Assembly: GCA_900315955.1 (NCBI GenBank)
Contig: ONBC01000012.1
Coordinates: 1-40,127, forward strand
Direction of reading: 5' to 3'
DNA length: 40,127 nt
Source: an uncultured Prevotella sp.
Lineage (GTDB): Bacteria; Bacteroidota; Bacteroidia; Bacteroidales; Bacteroidaceae
A program made the translations under genes and the position numbers. The notes beneath the pieces were generated by a model. The model was not told the origin of the DNA, made no database searches, and saw only the letters and a program-made list of their open reading frames with translations. Positions 25,148 to 32,407 of the stretch are shown here, piece after piece (position 1 is the first letter of the stretch; every line of letters starts with the position of its first letter).

Positions 25148-26160
25148 AGGAAGATAAGGACATATTGCCCGACAACTTAGAGGATCGTCAGCTTATAGAG
25201 GACATCCGTACGGTGTTCAGAAAAGAGGCTGAGCATGTGGATGTCGAGGCTCAGTTGCGTAGATCGCTTCGTAAGCATCCACGAAGGCTGTGGCACTGTC
25301 GTGCGGTGGTTGCATTTGCCGTGGCTGCAGCCTTTGCGGGTGCGGCGTGGCTTGTTCCTTATCTTTACGGCGACGATCCAATGAACGACTCGGCACCCGT
25401 GGTCCTTGTGGTTAAAAAGGGAGGGTCGGCTGTTTTCAGAAAGGGTGAAGACGACAGCGCACGGCTTGTATCGGTGAACAGACAGTATTATATCACGCCT
25501 ACACAGTATGGTGGTGGAAAAGAAGCGTCGGTAAAAGTTAAGAAAGTGTTGCTTCGTCTCCCGGCCGGTCACTCGGCGGAAGTGGTATTGCCTGATGGTT
25601 CCCGAGTCTGGCAGCATGCCGGCAGCACGCTGACGTTTCCCACGGCTTTCTATGATGGAAAACGGGTCGTGGAACTGGACGGGGAGGCTTATTTTAAGGT
25701 TGTGGCCGCTAAGGAGCCATTCATCGTCAAGACACCGTGCGCACAGACGCAGGTCTATGGAACGGAGTTTAATATCAAGACGCGCGGCATGCATTCCACG
25801 GAGGTGACACTCGTTTTAGGGTGTGTAGGCGTGAGCGATAATACGCACGACATTCGCATCCTTCCCGGACAGCAGGTGATAGCGACGGAAAGCGACTGGT
25901 CCCGTCGGCAGGTTGACACGCTGCCTTACACGAGCTGGCGCGATGGTTTTTATTATTATGACGACATAGCCTTGCGCGATGTCCTGAGACAGCTTGGCGA
26001 GGACTATGCCCTGGGCGTTGAGATCGCTGATCCGGCGCTTGCTGAGAAGAAGGTCCATTTCACAGTGGAGCGCGGATGCGAAGTACAGCGCATCGTTCAT
26101 GTCTTTCATACCATCGGTATTCGGGTGAGTGTGCACGATGGCAAGTTCGTTGCTCAATAG
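25144..26160 (+). CDS. FecR-family anti-sigma factor
   Basis: A 338-residue single-pass protein. The N-terminal 52 residues are a charged cytosolic helix for sigma binding, residues about 53-74 form the transmembrane helix (AVVAFAVAAAFAGAAWLV), and the periplasmic part is a FecR domain (VVLPDGSRVWQHAGSTLTFP, ELDGEAYFKV, TQVYGTEFNIK), closed by a DUF4974-like C-terminal domain (ALRDVLRQLGEDYALGVEI). FecR proteins take the signal from the STN domain of an outer-membrane SusC, and the STN-SusC of this locus is the obvious partner. It overlaps the sigma gene by four bases and is followed by a terminator. Confidence 0.93.
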   Translation: MKEDKDILPDNLEDRQLIEDIRTVFRKEAEHVDVEAQLRRSLRKHPRRLWHCRAVVAFAVAAAFAGAAWLVPYLYGDDPMNDSAPVVLVVKKGGSAVFRKGEDDSARLVSVNRQYYITPTQYGGGKEASVKVKKVLLRLPAGHSAEVVLPDGSRVWQHAGSTLTFPTAFYDGKRVVELDGEAYFKVVAAKEPFIVKTPCAQTQVYGTEFNIKTRGMHSTEVTLVLGCVGVSDNTHDIRILPGQQVIATESDWSRRQVDTLPYTSWRDGFYYYDDIALRDVLRQLGEDYALGVEIADPALAEKKVHFTVERGCEVQRIVHVFHTIGIRVSVHDGKFVAQ

Positions 26161-26199
26161 ATGCCCATCAGCTAATCCGCAACAGAATCCGGTAAAAAA

Positions 26200-26239
26200 G
26201 GCAGAAGCCTCACATTCTCACGAATGCGGGGCTTCTGTC
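26200..26239 (+). terminator. Terminator after the FecR gene
   Basis: GCAGAAGCC at 26201-26209 pairs with GGCTTCTGT at 26230-26238, and CATTC pairs with GAATG inside the loop, giving a two-part stem. It lies 40 bases past the stop. No U tract follows, so termination may be only moderate. Confidence 0.65.
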
Positions 26240-26330
26240 TGTGTGTTCTAATAAAGGTTGAACACATCTTTTATCATAAAAGTGTATATTATTGTAAGAG
26301 AGATTATGCTTTCATTTAGTGTTTGTTGTT

Positions 26331-26843
26331 TTATTGCAGCAGCGTCTTGATCTCGTTCAGCGCACGCTTCTGCTGTGTGCCGTCCGGCATGGTCACCATG
26401 AAGTAGTCGTAAGCAGACTTGCCGTTCTTGTAGGCTACCACGGCTACCCCTCCGTCGCGGAGCTGAAGAGTGAAGTATCCGTTGCGCTTGCCGTTGACGT
26501 ATGTGCCGTGCAGTTTCTCCTTGCCATTCGGATAGTATGTTGTCACTTCCCCGTTGAGCACTGTGTTCTTGTCGTTGCTCAGGTCGACGAAGTTGTAACC
26601 ACCTTCAGCGCGGAGCTTGCCGTTCATGTAGAAGTCCTGGAACACATCCTCTTTAGCGAGGCCGTTGTTCTGTGTCTTGAGCAGGCGGTAATAAGCTGCC
26701 TGGCTTGCGTTGTTGACACTCTGCATATTCGCGGCATAGTAGATCGTGTCACCTACCACTTTCGCATTCTCACTGACGCGTGTGCGCCCGAAGCTTGCTA
26801 TTGTCATCAGCAACATGGCTGACATTAAGATGATCTTTTTCAT
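26331..26843 (-). CDS. Secreted MORN-repeat-type protein
   Basis: A 170-residue protein with a signal peptide (MKKIILMSAMLLMTIASFG). The mature part has repeated MORN-type motifs: FYMNGKLRAEGGYNF, NGEVTTYYPNGKEKLHGTY and VNGKRNGYFTLQL. Such proteins are often labelled YwqK-like antitoxins in databases, but with a signal peptide and no toxin gene nearby an antitoxin role is unlikely. MORN repeats fold as beta hairpins and commonly bind lipid or a partner protein. I chose the Met at 26841-26843: the first in-frame ATG, 16 codons upstream, overlaps the -7 box and cannot be transcribed whole. The neighbouring plus-strand genes end in a terminator, so the gene stands alone. Confidence 0.8.
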   Translation of the reverse strand: MKKIILMSAMLLMTIASFGRTRVSENAKVVGDTIYYAANMQSVNNASQAAYYRLLKTQNNGLAKEDVFQDFYMNGKLRAEGGYNFVDLSNDKNTVLNGEVTTYYPNGKEKLHGTYVNGKRNGYFTLQLRDGGVAVVAYKNGKSAYDYFMVTMPDGTQQKRALNEIKTLLQ

Positions 26844-26888
26844 AAGGCTTGTTCCTTTCAGATTTCTTTGTTTTTCTTTTTTCTGTTG

Positions 26889-26896
26889 CAAAGGTA
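26889..26896 (-). promoter_or_regulatory. -7 box of the MORN-type gene promoter
   Basis: TACCTTTG on the minus strand (26889-26896) matches TAnnTTTG and gives a leader of about 35-40 bases to the preferred ATG. There is no obvious -33 element. Confidence 0.55.
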
Positions 26897-27230
26897 TTCA
26901 TTTTTTATGTAGGTTGTTCTTTTCCTTAACGTTATTTTATCATTATTTTTCGCCGTCAGAAAACTGTAATTTTGATACCCGTTCAATCTTGCAAACTCGT
27001 ATTTGTGTGCCTTGTAAACTTTCACTTTGTAAAGTGCTTCTTTGACTATCTCCTTGTTATCTTGTCTTTTGCTTACATTTTGTTTTTGTTGTATCTTTAA
27101 GTCCTGAATGTACCCGTCGTCGTTCCTCTTGGTTCATCGCAAGGCTTCTGTCTTATTATGTAAATATTAATTACTAATAAGCACGATTGATGTAAATCAA
27201 ATAAAGAAGGTTACAAATTGATAGATGATT
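26897..27230. other. Intergenic stretch with no gene; FNR/CRP-like palindrome
   Basis: About 330 T-rich bases hold no convincing gene. On the plus strand TAATTTTG at 26967-26974 could be a -7 box for a short transcript containing a CACTTT-GT-AAAGTG hairpin. TTGAT-GTAA-ATCAA at 27187-27200 is an exact match to the FNR/CRP-type symmetric operator pattern TTGAT-N4-ATCAA. It stands far from any start codon and its relevance is unknown. Confidence 0.35.
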
Positions 27231-27267
27231 AAGGCTCAAACCGCCTGTTTGAAGCGATTTGAGCCTT
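27231..27267. terminator. Two-way terminator-like inverted repeat
   Basis: AAGGCTCAAA at 27231-27240 and TTTGAGCCTT at 27258-27267 form a perfect 10-bp stem around a 17-base loop. It overlaps the 3' end of the decayed GH5 gene and could stop transcripts arriving from either side. Confidence 0.6.
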
Positions 27268-27723
27268 CCTGTTTCTTATAAGGGCAAAACGTATAGCCTA
27301 TGTTTGCCCCTCGCATGGCTTGGCAGAAGCGGGCCTGCCACTCATCGCTGTTATGTCCGATTTTTCCCATAAAAACATCGGCAGACCAGTTCTCTTAATG
27401 AAGACTATATTGTTCTGCGTGATGTGCATGTCCTTAAACGCTTGCCAGAATGTGCGTGTGTCGTCGGGAACAATGAGTTCACACAGCATCGCGTTGAACA
27501 TCCATTCACTGTTGGTGCGCTGAAAGTTGAACCTGTAACCTTCTGGACTGAGCCAGTTTCCAAGGTTCGAGCCTACGTTGAAGAGTTTGCCTCCATCGGG
27601 TTTGATGAGATTCTGGCCTTTTGCCGTGACAAACGGCGATAGGCTTTTTGCTGAAGCAGTACGGCAGTCAGTCCCCGCCAGCCACAGGGCAAGGCACAAG
27701 ATAGTAAGACGGAACGTTTGCAT
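27236..27723 (-). pseudogene. Internally deleted GH5-family glycoside hydrolase
   Basis: The start is intact: a signal peptide, then NLIKPDGGKLFNVGSNLGNW and LSPEGYRF, the opening of GH5 cellulase-type enzymes, followed by TFWQAFKDMHITQNNIVFIK. After about residue 110 this frame loses similarity. In the next frame, from about 27394, the sequence reads ENWSADVFMGKIGHNSDEWQ and ARFCQAMRGANIGYTFCPYK, the C-terminal end of the same family, up to a stop at 27236. Intact GH5 proteins have about 200-300 residues between these parts, so most of the catalytic barrel, including the acid/base, is gone. In addition the nucleophile motif that should read GE-x-G is GKIG (codon 27362-27364), so Glu is replaced by Lys. 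The gene is dead. Confidence 0.8.
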
Positions 27724-27949
27724 AGAGTTTTATATTAATAAAATATGTATTCTCTGTTTGGGACCGTTACTCAGTGTTTGCGGATTGTGAGCGTAATGTT
27801 AAGGTTATATATGTCCAACATGGTTTGAAAACCCACAAGAATCTTCCAAAATACGACAATTCCGACACCTTTTGCGTTTTTTTCAACCTTTTGCGAAGAA
27901 TTTAATGGTAAGTTTACGGTCGGAAACTTAATCATTAAATTTGTATGAT

Positions 27950-29038
27950 ATGAAGATATTCAGAAGTATGGCTATAATGTTCTTTGCATTAGCCACAATG
28001 ACATCGTGTGCAACCAATACCGAAGAGCTGAAAGATCTCCGGCCTGTTACAGAAAATCCCACAACTGATGAGCGGACGAACGAGCCTGGGTCTTCCGGCA
28101 AAATTGTGGTGGGCTACGTCACGTCGTGGTCGGGCAATGAAGTCAGGCCTGAGTATGTCACACACATTAATTATGCTTTTGGCAGTGTGGGAAACGATTT
28201 CAAAAGCATCAATATCAGCAATGAGGCGCGGCTGAAAACGATTGTTGCTTTGAAAAGGGTCTCCCCTGCGCTGAAAGTGCTTCTCTCAATAGGAGGCTGG
28301 GGCAGTGGCAACTTCAGCGAGATGGCTGGCACCGCTGCCACGCGCGAGGCCTTTGCCGCCAACTGCCGTCGTATGGTTGACACCTATGGGCTTGACGGTA
28401 TCGACATCGACTGGGAATATCCCACAAGCAGTGCGGCTCAGATCTCCTCGTCACCGGAAGATACCAGGAACTACACGCTGATGATGCGCGACATCCGACA
28501 GGCTGTCGGCAAGGACAAGCTGCTCACGCTTGCCGCCTCATGCGATGCCGGATACATAGATTATAAAGCTGTCTTGCCTTATATCGATTTCATTAATATC
28601 ATGGATTACGACATGGGCAATCCTCCCTCACATAATGCGCCACTCTACGCATCGTCCAAACATCCCGGATGGTACGATTGTGAAAAATCGGTCAAGGCTT
28701 TTCTCTCCAAGGGCGTGCCGGCGACAAAGCTTGTGCTCGGCATGCCGTTTTACGGGCACGGCAAGGGGAGCTATGGCAACTTTGTTGATTTCAAGGATAT
28801 AAAGGTGGCCGATGGCTGCACCGAATGCTGGGACGATGAGGCCAAGGTTCCTTTTATAACAGATAAGGATGGCAATTTTGTTCTCAGTTATGATAACGCG
28901 CGTTCCATTGGATTGAAATGCGATTACATTCTATCGCAGGGTCTGCTCGGTGGCATGTTCTGGGACGATGCCGGCGACAACAGCAGCCTTACTCTGCACA
29001 AGGTTATTGCCGGGAAGCTGCTCAAGAAAGGCCATTAG
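27950..29038 (+). CDS. GH18 chitinase-like lipoprotein
   Basis: A 362-residue lipoprotein with signal ending MTSC (Cys20). The mature part is a GH18 TIM barrel: SIGGWG and the catalytic signature DGIDIDWEYP with acid/base E156, preceded by D152 and D154. NIMDYDMG supplies the MDYD substrate-assist motif. The signature is of the chitinase type rather than the DGxDFDYE/DGVDFDDEY endo-N-acetylglucosaminidase type, so chitin, chito-oligosaccharide or peptidoglycan-like GlcNAc polymers are likely targets. Family GH18 cuts beta-1,4 GlcNAc bonds by substrate-assisted catalysis. It stands upstream of two SusC/SusD pairs and is probably the surface enzyme of the locus. A TTG at 27941 would add three residues; ATG 27950 is preferred. 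The promoter is unclear: a TAAATTTG lies almost on the start codon. Confidence 0.9.
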   Translation: MKIFRSMAIMFFALATMTSCATNTEELKDLRPVTENPTTDERTNEPGSSGKIVVGYVTSWSGNEVRPEYVTHINYAFGSVGNDFKSINISNEARLKTIVALKRVSPALKVLLSIGGWGSGNFSEMAGTAATREAFAANCRRMVDTYGLDGIDIDWEYPTSSAAQISSSPEDTRNYTLMMRDIRQAVGKDKLLTLAASCDAGYIDYKAVLPYIDFINIMDYDMGNPPSHNAPLYASSKHPGWYDCEKSVKAFLSKGVPATKLVLGMPFYGHGKGSYGNFVDFKDIKVADGCTECWDDEAKVPFITDKDGNFVLSYDNARSIGLKCDYILSQGLLGGMFWDDAGDNSSLTLHKVIAGKLLKKGH

Positions 29039-29084
29039 GATTATACGTCGGCTGATTGTCCGGTTCTCACAGCCGCCGTCTGGA

Positions 29085-29158
29085 GTTTAATTTCTGACAA
29101 TGGTTGTCAAATTTCAAACCTTTCAGCCATTGGTGTAGAAAATTAGCTGAAATTAAAC
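29085..29158 (+). other. Inverted repeats downstream of GH18 and upstream of SusC
   Basis: GTTTAATTTC at 29085-29094 is the exact reverse complement of GAAATTAAAC at 29149-29158. A second hairpin, TGACAA-TGG-TTGTCA, lies at 29095-29109. They occupy the 226-base gap between GH18 and SusC and could act as a terminator-attenuator or as an operator dyad. Downstream at 29201-29208 is TAGTTTTG, a good -7 box for the SusC transcript, with TTTG only 17 bases before it. Confidence 0.5.
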
Positions 29159-29200
29159 ATTAAATGCTGTTTTTTGCACTTTGAGATGAAGAAAGGTTAA

Positions 29201-29208
29201 TAGTTTTG
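29201..29208 (+). promoter_or_regulatory. -7 box of the tandem SusC/SusD operon
   Basis: TAGTTTTG at 29201-29208 matches TAnnTTTG and lies 56 bases before the first SusC ATG. TTTG at 29180-29183 with a 17-base spacer is a possible -33 element, shorter than usual. Confidence 0.5.
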
Positions 29209-29264
29209 CACCAGAAAACTTATATACAACTTGTTAATGCTAATGTTTTTATTTGTTTAAGCTA

Positions 29265-32200
29265 ATGGGAAAGTCATGCAGATTACATCTCCTTTTGTTG
29301 GCTTTGTTGCTGTCAGGAGTGACCTTTGCGCAGAATCTGTTGAAGGTGCAGGGTCTTGTTACTGATGAGCAGAATGAGCCGCTTATAGGTGTTACCGTAC
29401 AAATTCAAAACAAGTCGAAAGGTACAGTGACCGATGCGGACGGCAATTATGTCCTGCCCGGAGTGCCCAAGGGTTCAACCTTGGTGTTTACGTATGTGGG
29501 CTATAAGCCCCAGCAAGTTAAGGTAATGTCATCCACACATAATATTATTATGTTGGCCGACAACAAGCAGCTTGACGAGCTGGTGGTCATCGGCTACGGC
29601 CAGCAACGCAAAGTGACCCTGACCGGCTCTGTGTCGAACGTTGACGGCAAGGAGCTTCTCAAGTCGCCGGCGGCCTCTCTTGGCAATGCGCTTTCGGGCA
29701 AGCTGCCAGGCATGCAGTCGGTGCAGTATTCCGGTGTACCCGGCGGTGACGACCCGGTCATCCGCATCCGCGGTGTGGGAACGTTCAACAGTGCCGAGCC
29801 TTTAGTACTTGTCGATGGTGTGGAGCGTGGATTCTCTCAAATTGACCCTAACGAAGTGCAGGACATCTCGATTCTAAAGGATGCCTCGGCCACGGCAGTC
29901 TTCGGCGTGCGCGGTGCCAACGGCGTGATCCTCGTCACCACTCGTCACGGACAGGTGGGCAAGCCGAGAATCACGCTTACGGCATCGGCTGGCTTACAGC
30001 AGATTTCAAAATTCCTCGAACCAGCCAGTTCGTACGAGTATGCTACGGCCTACAACCACGCACAGACCGTGGAGGGCGTAGCTGAAGACGGACTGAAATT
30101 CTCGCAGGAAGCCATCAGGCACTGGAAAGACATGGATATGCCTACCGTATATCCGAGTACGAACTGGTTTAAATACCTGATGAACGACCACGCATGGCAA
30201 GAGCAATATAACGTAAATGTTACTGGCGGAACCGAGCGTGTCCGGTATTTCGTTTCTGTGGGAATGCTCGACCAAAACGGTCTGTTCAAGACTTTCAATC
30301 AGGGCAAGGATGCCAACTTTAAGTACCGTCGTTATAACTTCCGCACCAATCTTGATATCGACTTCAGCAGATGGAACACACTATCCATAGGCATCGGAGG
30401 CCGTATCGGGCGCCGCAACTCGATCGGCAATGGTGAGTACAACGGCCAGTCAGGTCTGTTCGGTGTTGAGGGACTGCTCAACAACGGAACGCCCATGTCA
30501 GGCTATGGCCTTGACAGCCAAGGCCGCCGCATCATATCCGACCCCGATTTAGTAGGTGCCGTCGGATCCGACGGTTTGGGGCTCATCTATCAGCATGGCT
30601 ACACCATACAGCGCGAGAATGTGGTAAATCTCGACCTGCAGTACAAGCTTAATCTCGACTTCATCACCAAGGGACTCGACTTCCGCATCAAGGGTTCCTA
30701 CAATTCCGACTACACCCAGCAGAAAGCTCGCACCACCGGCGACGGCATCAAATACAAGGCTACAATTGCCGAGGGTGAGTACGAGGCCGACGGTTCACCG
30801 AAAATTGTGTATGTGCGCCAGGGCGACACCTGGCCTCTTGGTTACAGCGAGGCGAGGTGGGGCGGCCGCAATTGGTATGCCGAGTCCAGCCTCAACTATG
30901 CGCGAAAGTTCGGCGACCACAACGTCACGGCTCTGCTGCTTTACAATGAGTCAAAGAACTATTATCCCGGTGGAATCTACAATTCCATTCCACGCGGCTA
31001 CGTGGGCATGGTGGCCCGTGCCACCTATGACTATCAGACAAAGTATCTCCTCGACCTCAACATGGGCTACAATGGTTCCGAGAACTTTGCCAAAGGTAAA
31101 CGTTTTGGCTTCTTCCCGTCAGCCTCCGTCGGCTGGATAGCTTCCTCCGAGAAATTCTGGAAGCCCATCAGCAAGATTGTAACCTATCTTAAAATACGCG
31201 GCTCTATCGGCAAGGTCGGCAATGACCAGGGTGTGGGACGCTTTCTCTATCTTCCTGGTACTTGGCAGTTTTACAACAACAATGGCGGCGCATGGTGGAC
31301 CAACGACCGCACCGGCAACTTTGGCACGGCCAATGGCTCGTTCATGCCCGGAGCAAGAGAAAGCAGCAACGGCAACCCCGATGTGACGTGGGAAACCGCT
31401 GTCAAACAGAACTATGGTTTCGATGCCAGGTTTTTGAACGACCGGCTGAGCCTCGGCATCGATCTTTACTGGGAAGACCGAAAAAACATATTGGTGTCCA
31501 ACGAAACGACTGTCGCAGGCATTTCCGCCCTAAAGCCTAATTCCATCAACTATGGCCGCGTCAAAAATCACGGCTACGAGATTACGCTGCGTTGGGCTGA
31601 CAAAATCGGACAAGTGGATTACTCCATTTCCCCCGCTGTCGCCTATTCCCGCAACAAGGTGGTGGAAATGGCAGAGGTGAAGAAAGAGTTCGATCACATG
31701 TATCACCGGGGACATCCCGTCGGACAGCCTTTCGGCTACGAGTTTTTTGAGTTCTATGTACCCGGTAAGACCGAAGAGCATTACAAGGCCCAATACGGTA
31801 CCGACATGCCTGACCAGCAGATTACGCTACGTCCCGGTGACTGTGTCTTCGTTGACCTCACGGGAGACGGCAAGGTGGATGCCAACGATGTGCATGCCAT
31901 CGGTTACAGCGACATTCCTGAATACACGGGTAGCGTCAACGCAACACTTAACTGGAAGGGACTCGACTTCTCGATGACCTGGGTAGGAGCCGCACACGTC
32001 AACCGCCAGCTCAGCTCGTTCTACACGCCGGCTTTCGGCACGGGAAACCAATCGATGCTCAACAAGTGGGTGTATGACAATTCATGGACAGAAGACAATC
32101 CCAATGCCATTCTGCCACGTATCTCACTGGAAAAATCTGCCCGCGAACACAACGGTGCCCTATCGGCACCATGGATGGTGGATGCCTCGTACATCCGTTT

Positions 32201-32396
32201 GAAGAACCTTGAAATTGGTTACTCATTCCACATTCCCGGCCTCAAAATCAATAGTATACGCGTTTATGCCAACGGTTACAACCTGCTCACTTTCACAAGC
32301 TTCAAGGCCAACGACCCCGAGGCGCAGGCAGGTTATGGAAGCACGCGTTATCCAATGACACGCGTGTATAACTTCGGCATGAACATTAATTTCTAA
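29265..32396 (+). CDS. SusC-family TonB-dependent transporter (first of tandem pair)
   Basis: A 1043-residue outer-membrane importer. After a signal peptide (1-22) comes the carboxypeptidase-like regulatory domain (about 25-105: VQGLVTDEQNEPLIGVTVQI, VTDADGNYVLPGVPKG), the TonB-box-like LDELVVIGYG, the plug (LVLVDGVERGF, ILKDASATAVFGVRGANGVI) and the barrel ending MNINF. There is no STN domain, so this copy is not expected to signal through FecR. The ATG at 29265 directly precedes the signal peptide; a TTG 12 bases upstream is rejected. It is followed by its SusD after 11 bases and a second SusC/SusD pair, an arrangement also known from chitin-use loci. Confidence 0.94.
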   Translation: MGKSCRLHLLLLALLLSGVTFAQNLLKVQGLVTDEQNEPLIGVTVQIQNKSKGTVTDADGNYVLPGVPKGSTLVFTYVGYKPQQVKVMSSTHNIIMLADNKQLDELVVIGYGQQRKVTLTGSVSNVDGKELLKSPAASLGNALSGKLPGMQSVQYSGVPGGDDPVIRIRGVGTFNSAEPLVLVDGVERGFSQIDPNEVQDISILKDASATAVFGVRGANGVILVTTRHGQVGKPRITLTASAGLQQISKFLEPASSYEYATAYNHAQTVEGVAEDGLKFSQEAIRHWKDMDMPTVYPSTNWFKYLMNDHAWQEQYNVNVTGGTERVRYFVSVGMLDQNGLFKTFNQGKDANFKYRRYNFRTNLDIDFSRWNTLSIGIGGRIGRRNSIGNGEYNGQSGLFGVEGLLNNGTPMSGYGLDSQGRRIISDPDLVGAVGSDGLGLIYQHGYTIQRENVVNLDLQYKLNLDFITKGLDFRIKGSYNSDYTQQKARTTGDGIKYKATIAEGEYEADGSPKIVYVRQGDTWPLGYSEARWGGRNWYAESSLNYARKFGDHNVTALLLYNESKNYYPGGIYNSIPRGYVGMVARATYDYQTKYLLDLNMGYNGSENFAKGKRFGFFPSASVGWIASSEKFWKPISKIVTYLKIRGSIGKVGNDQGVGRFLYLPGTWQFYNNNGGAWWTNDRTGNFGTANGSFMPGARESSNGNPDVTWETAVKQNYGFDARFLNDRLSLGIDLYWEDRKNILVSNETTVAGISALKPNSINYGRVKNHGYEITLRWADKIGQVDYSISPAVAYSRNKVVEMAEVKKEFDHMYHRGHPVGQPFGYEFFEFYVPGKTEEHYKAQYGTDMPDQQITLRPGDCVFVDLTGDGKVDANDVHAIGYSDIPEYTGSVNATLNWKGLDFSMTWVGAAHVNRQLSSFYTPAFGTGNQSMLNKWVYDNSWTEDNPNAILPRISLEKSAREHNGALSAPWMVDASYIRLKNLEIGYSFHIPGLKINSIRVYANGYNLLTFTSFKANDPEAQAGYGSTRYPMTRVYNFGMNINF

Positions 32397-32407
32397 TCCT
32401 CGTAACA

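Noticed and set aside
26331-26843. YwqK-like antitoxin of a toxin-antitoxin pair
   Set aside because: MORN-type repeats give that database name, but the protein has a signal peptide and there is no toxin gene beside it.
27950-29038. Endo-N-acetylglucosaminidase (N-glycan-cleaving) GH18
   Set aside because: The active-site sequence DGIDIDWEYP with MDYD is the chitinase type; the endo-type would be expected to show DFDYE or DFDDEY. The possibility is not fully excluded.
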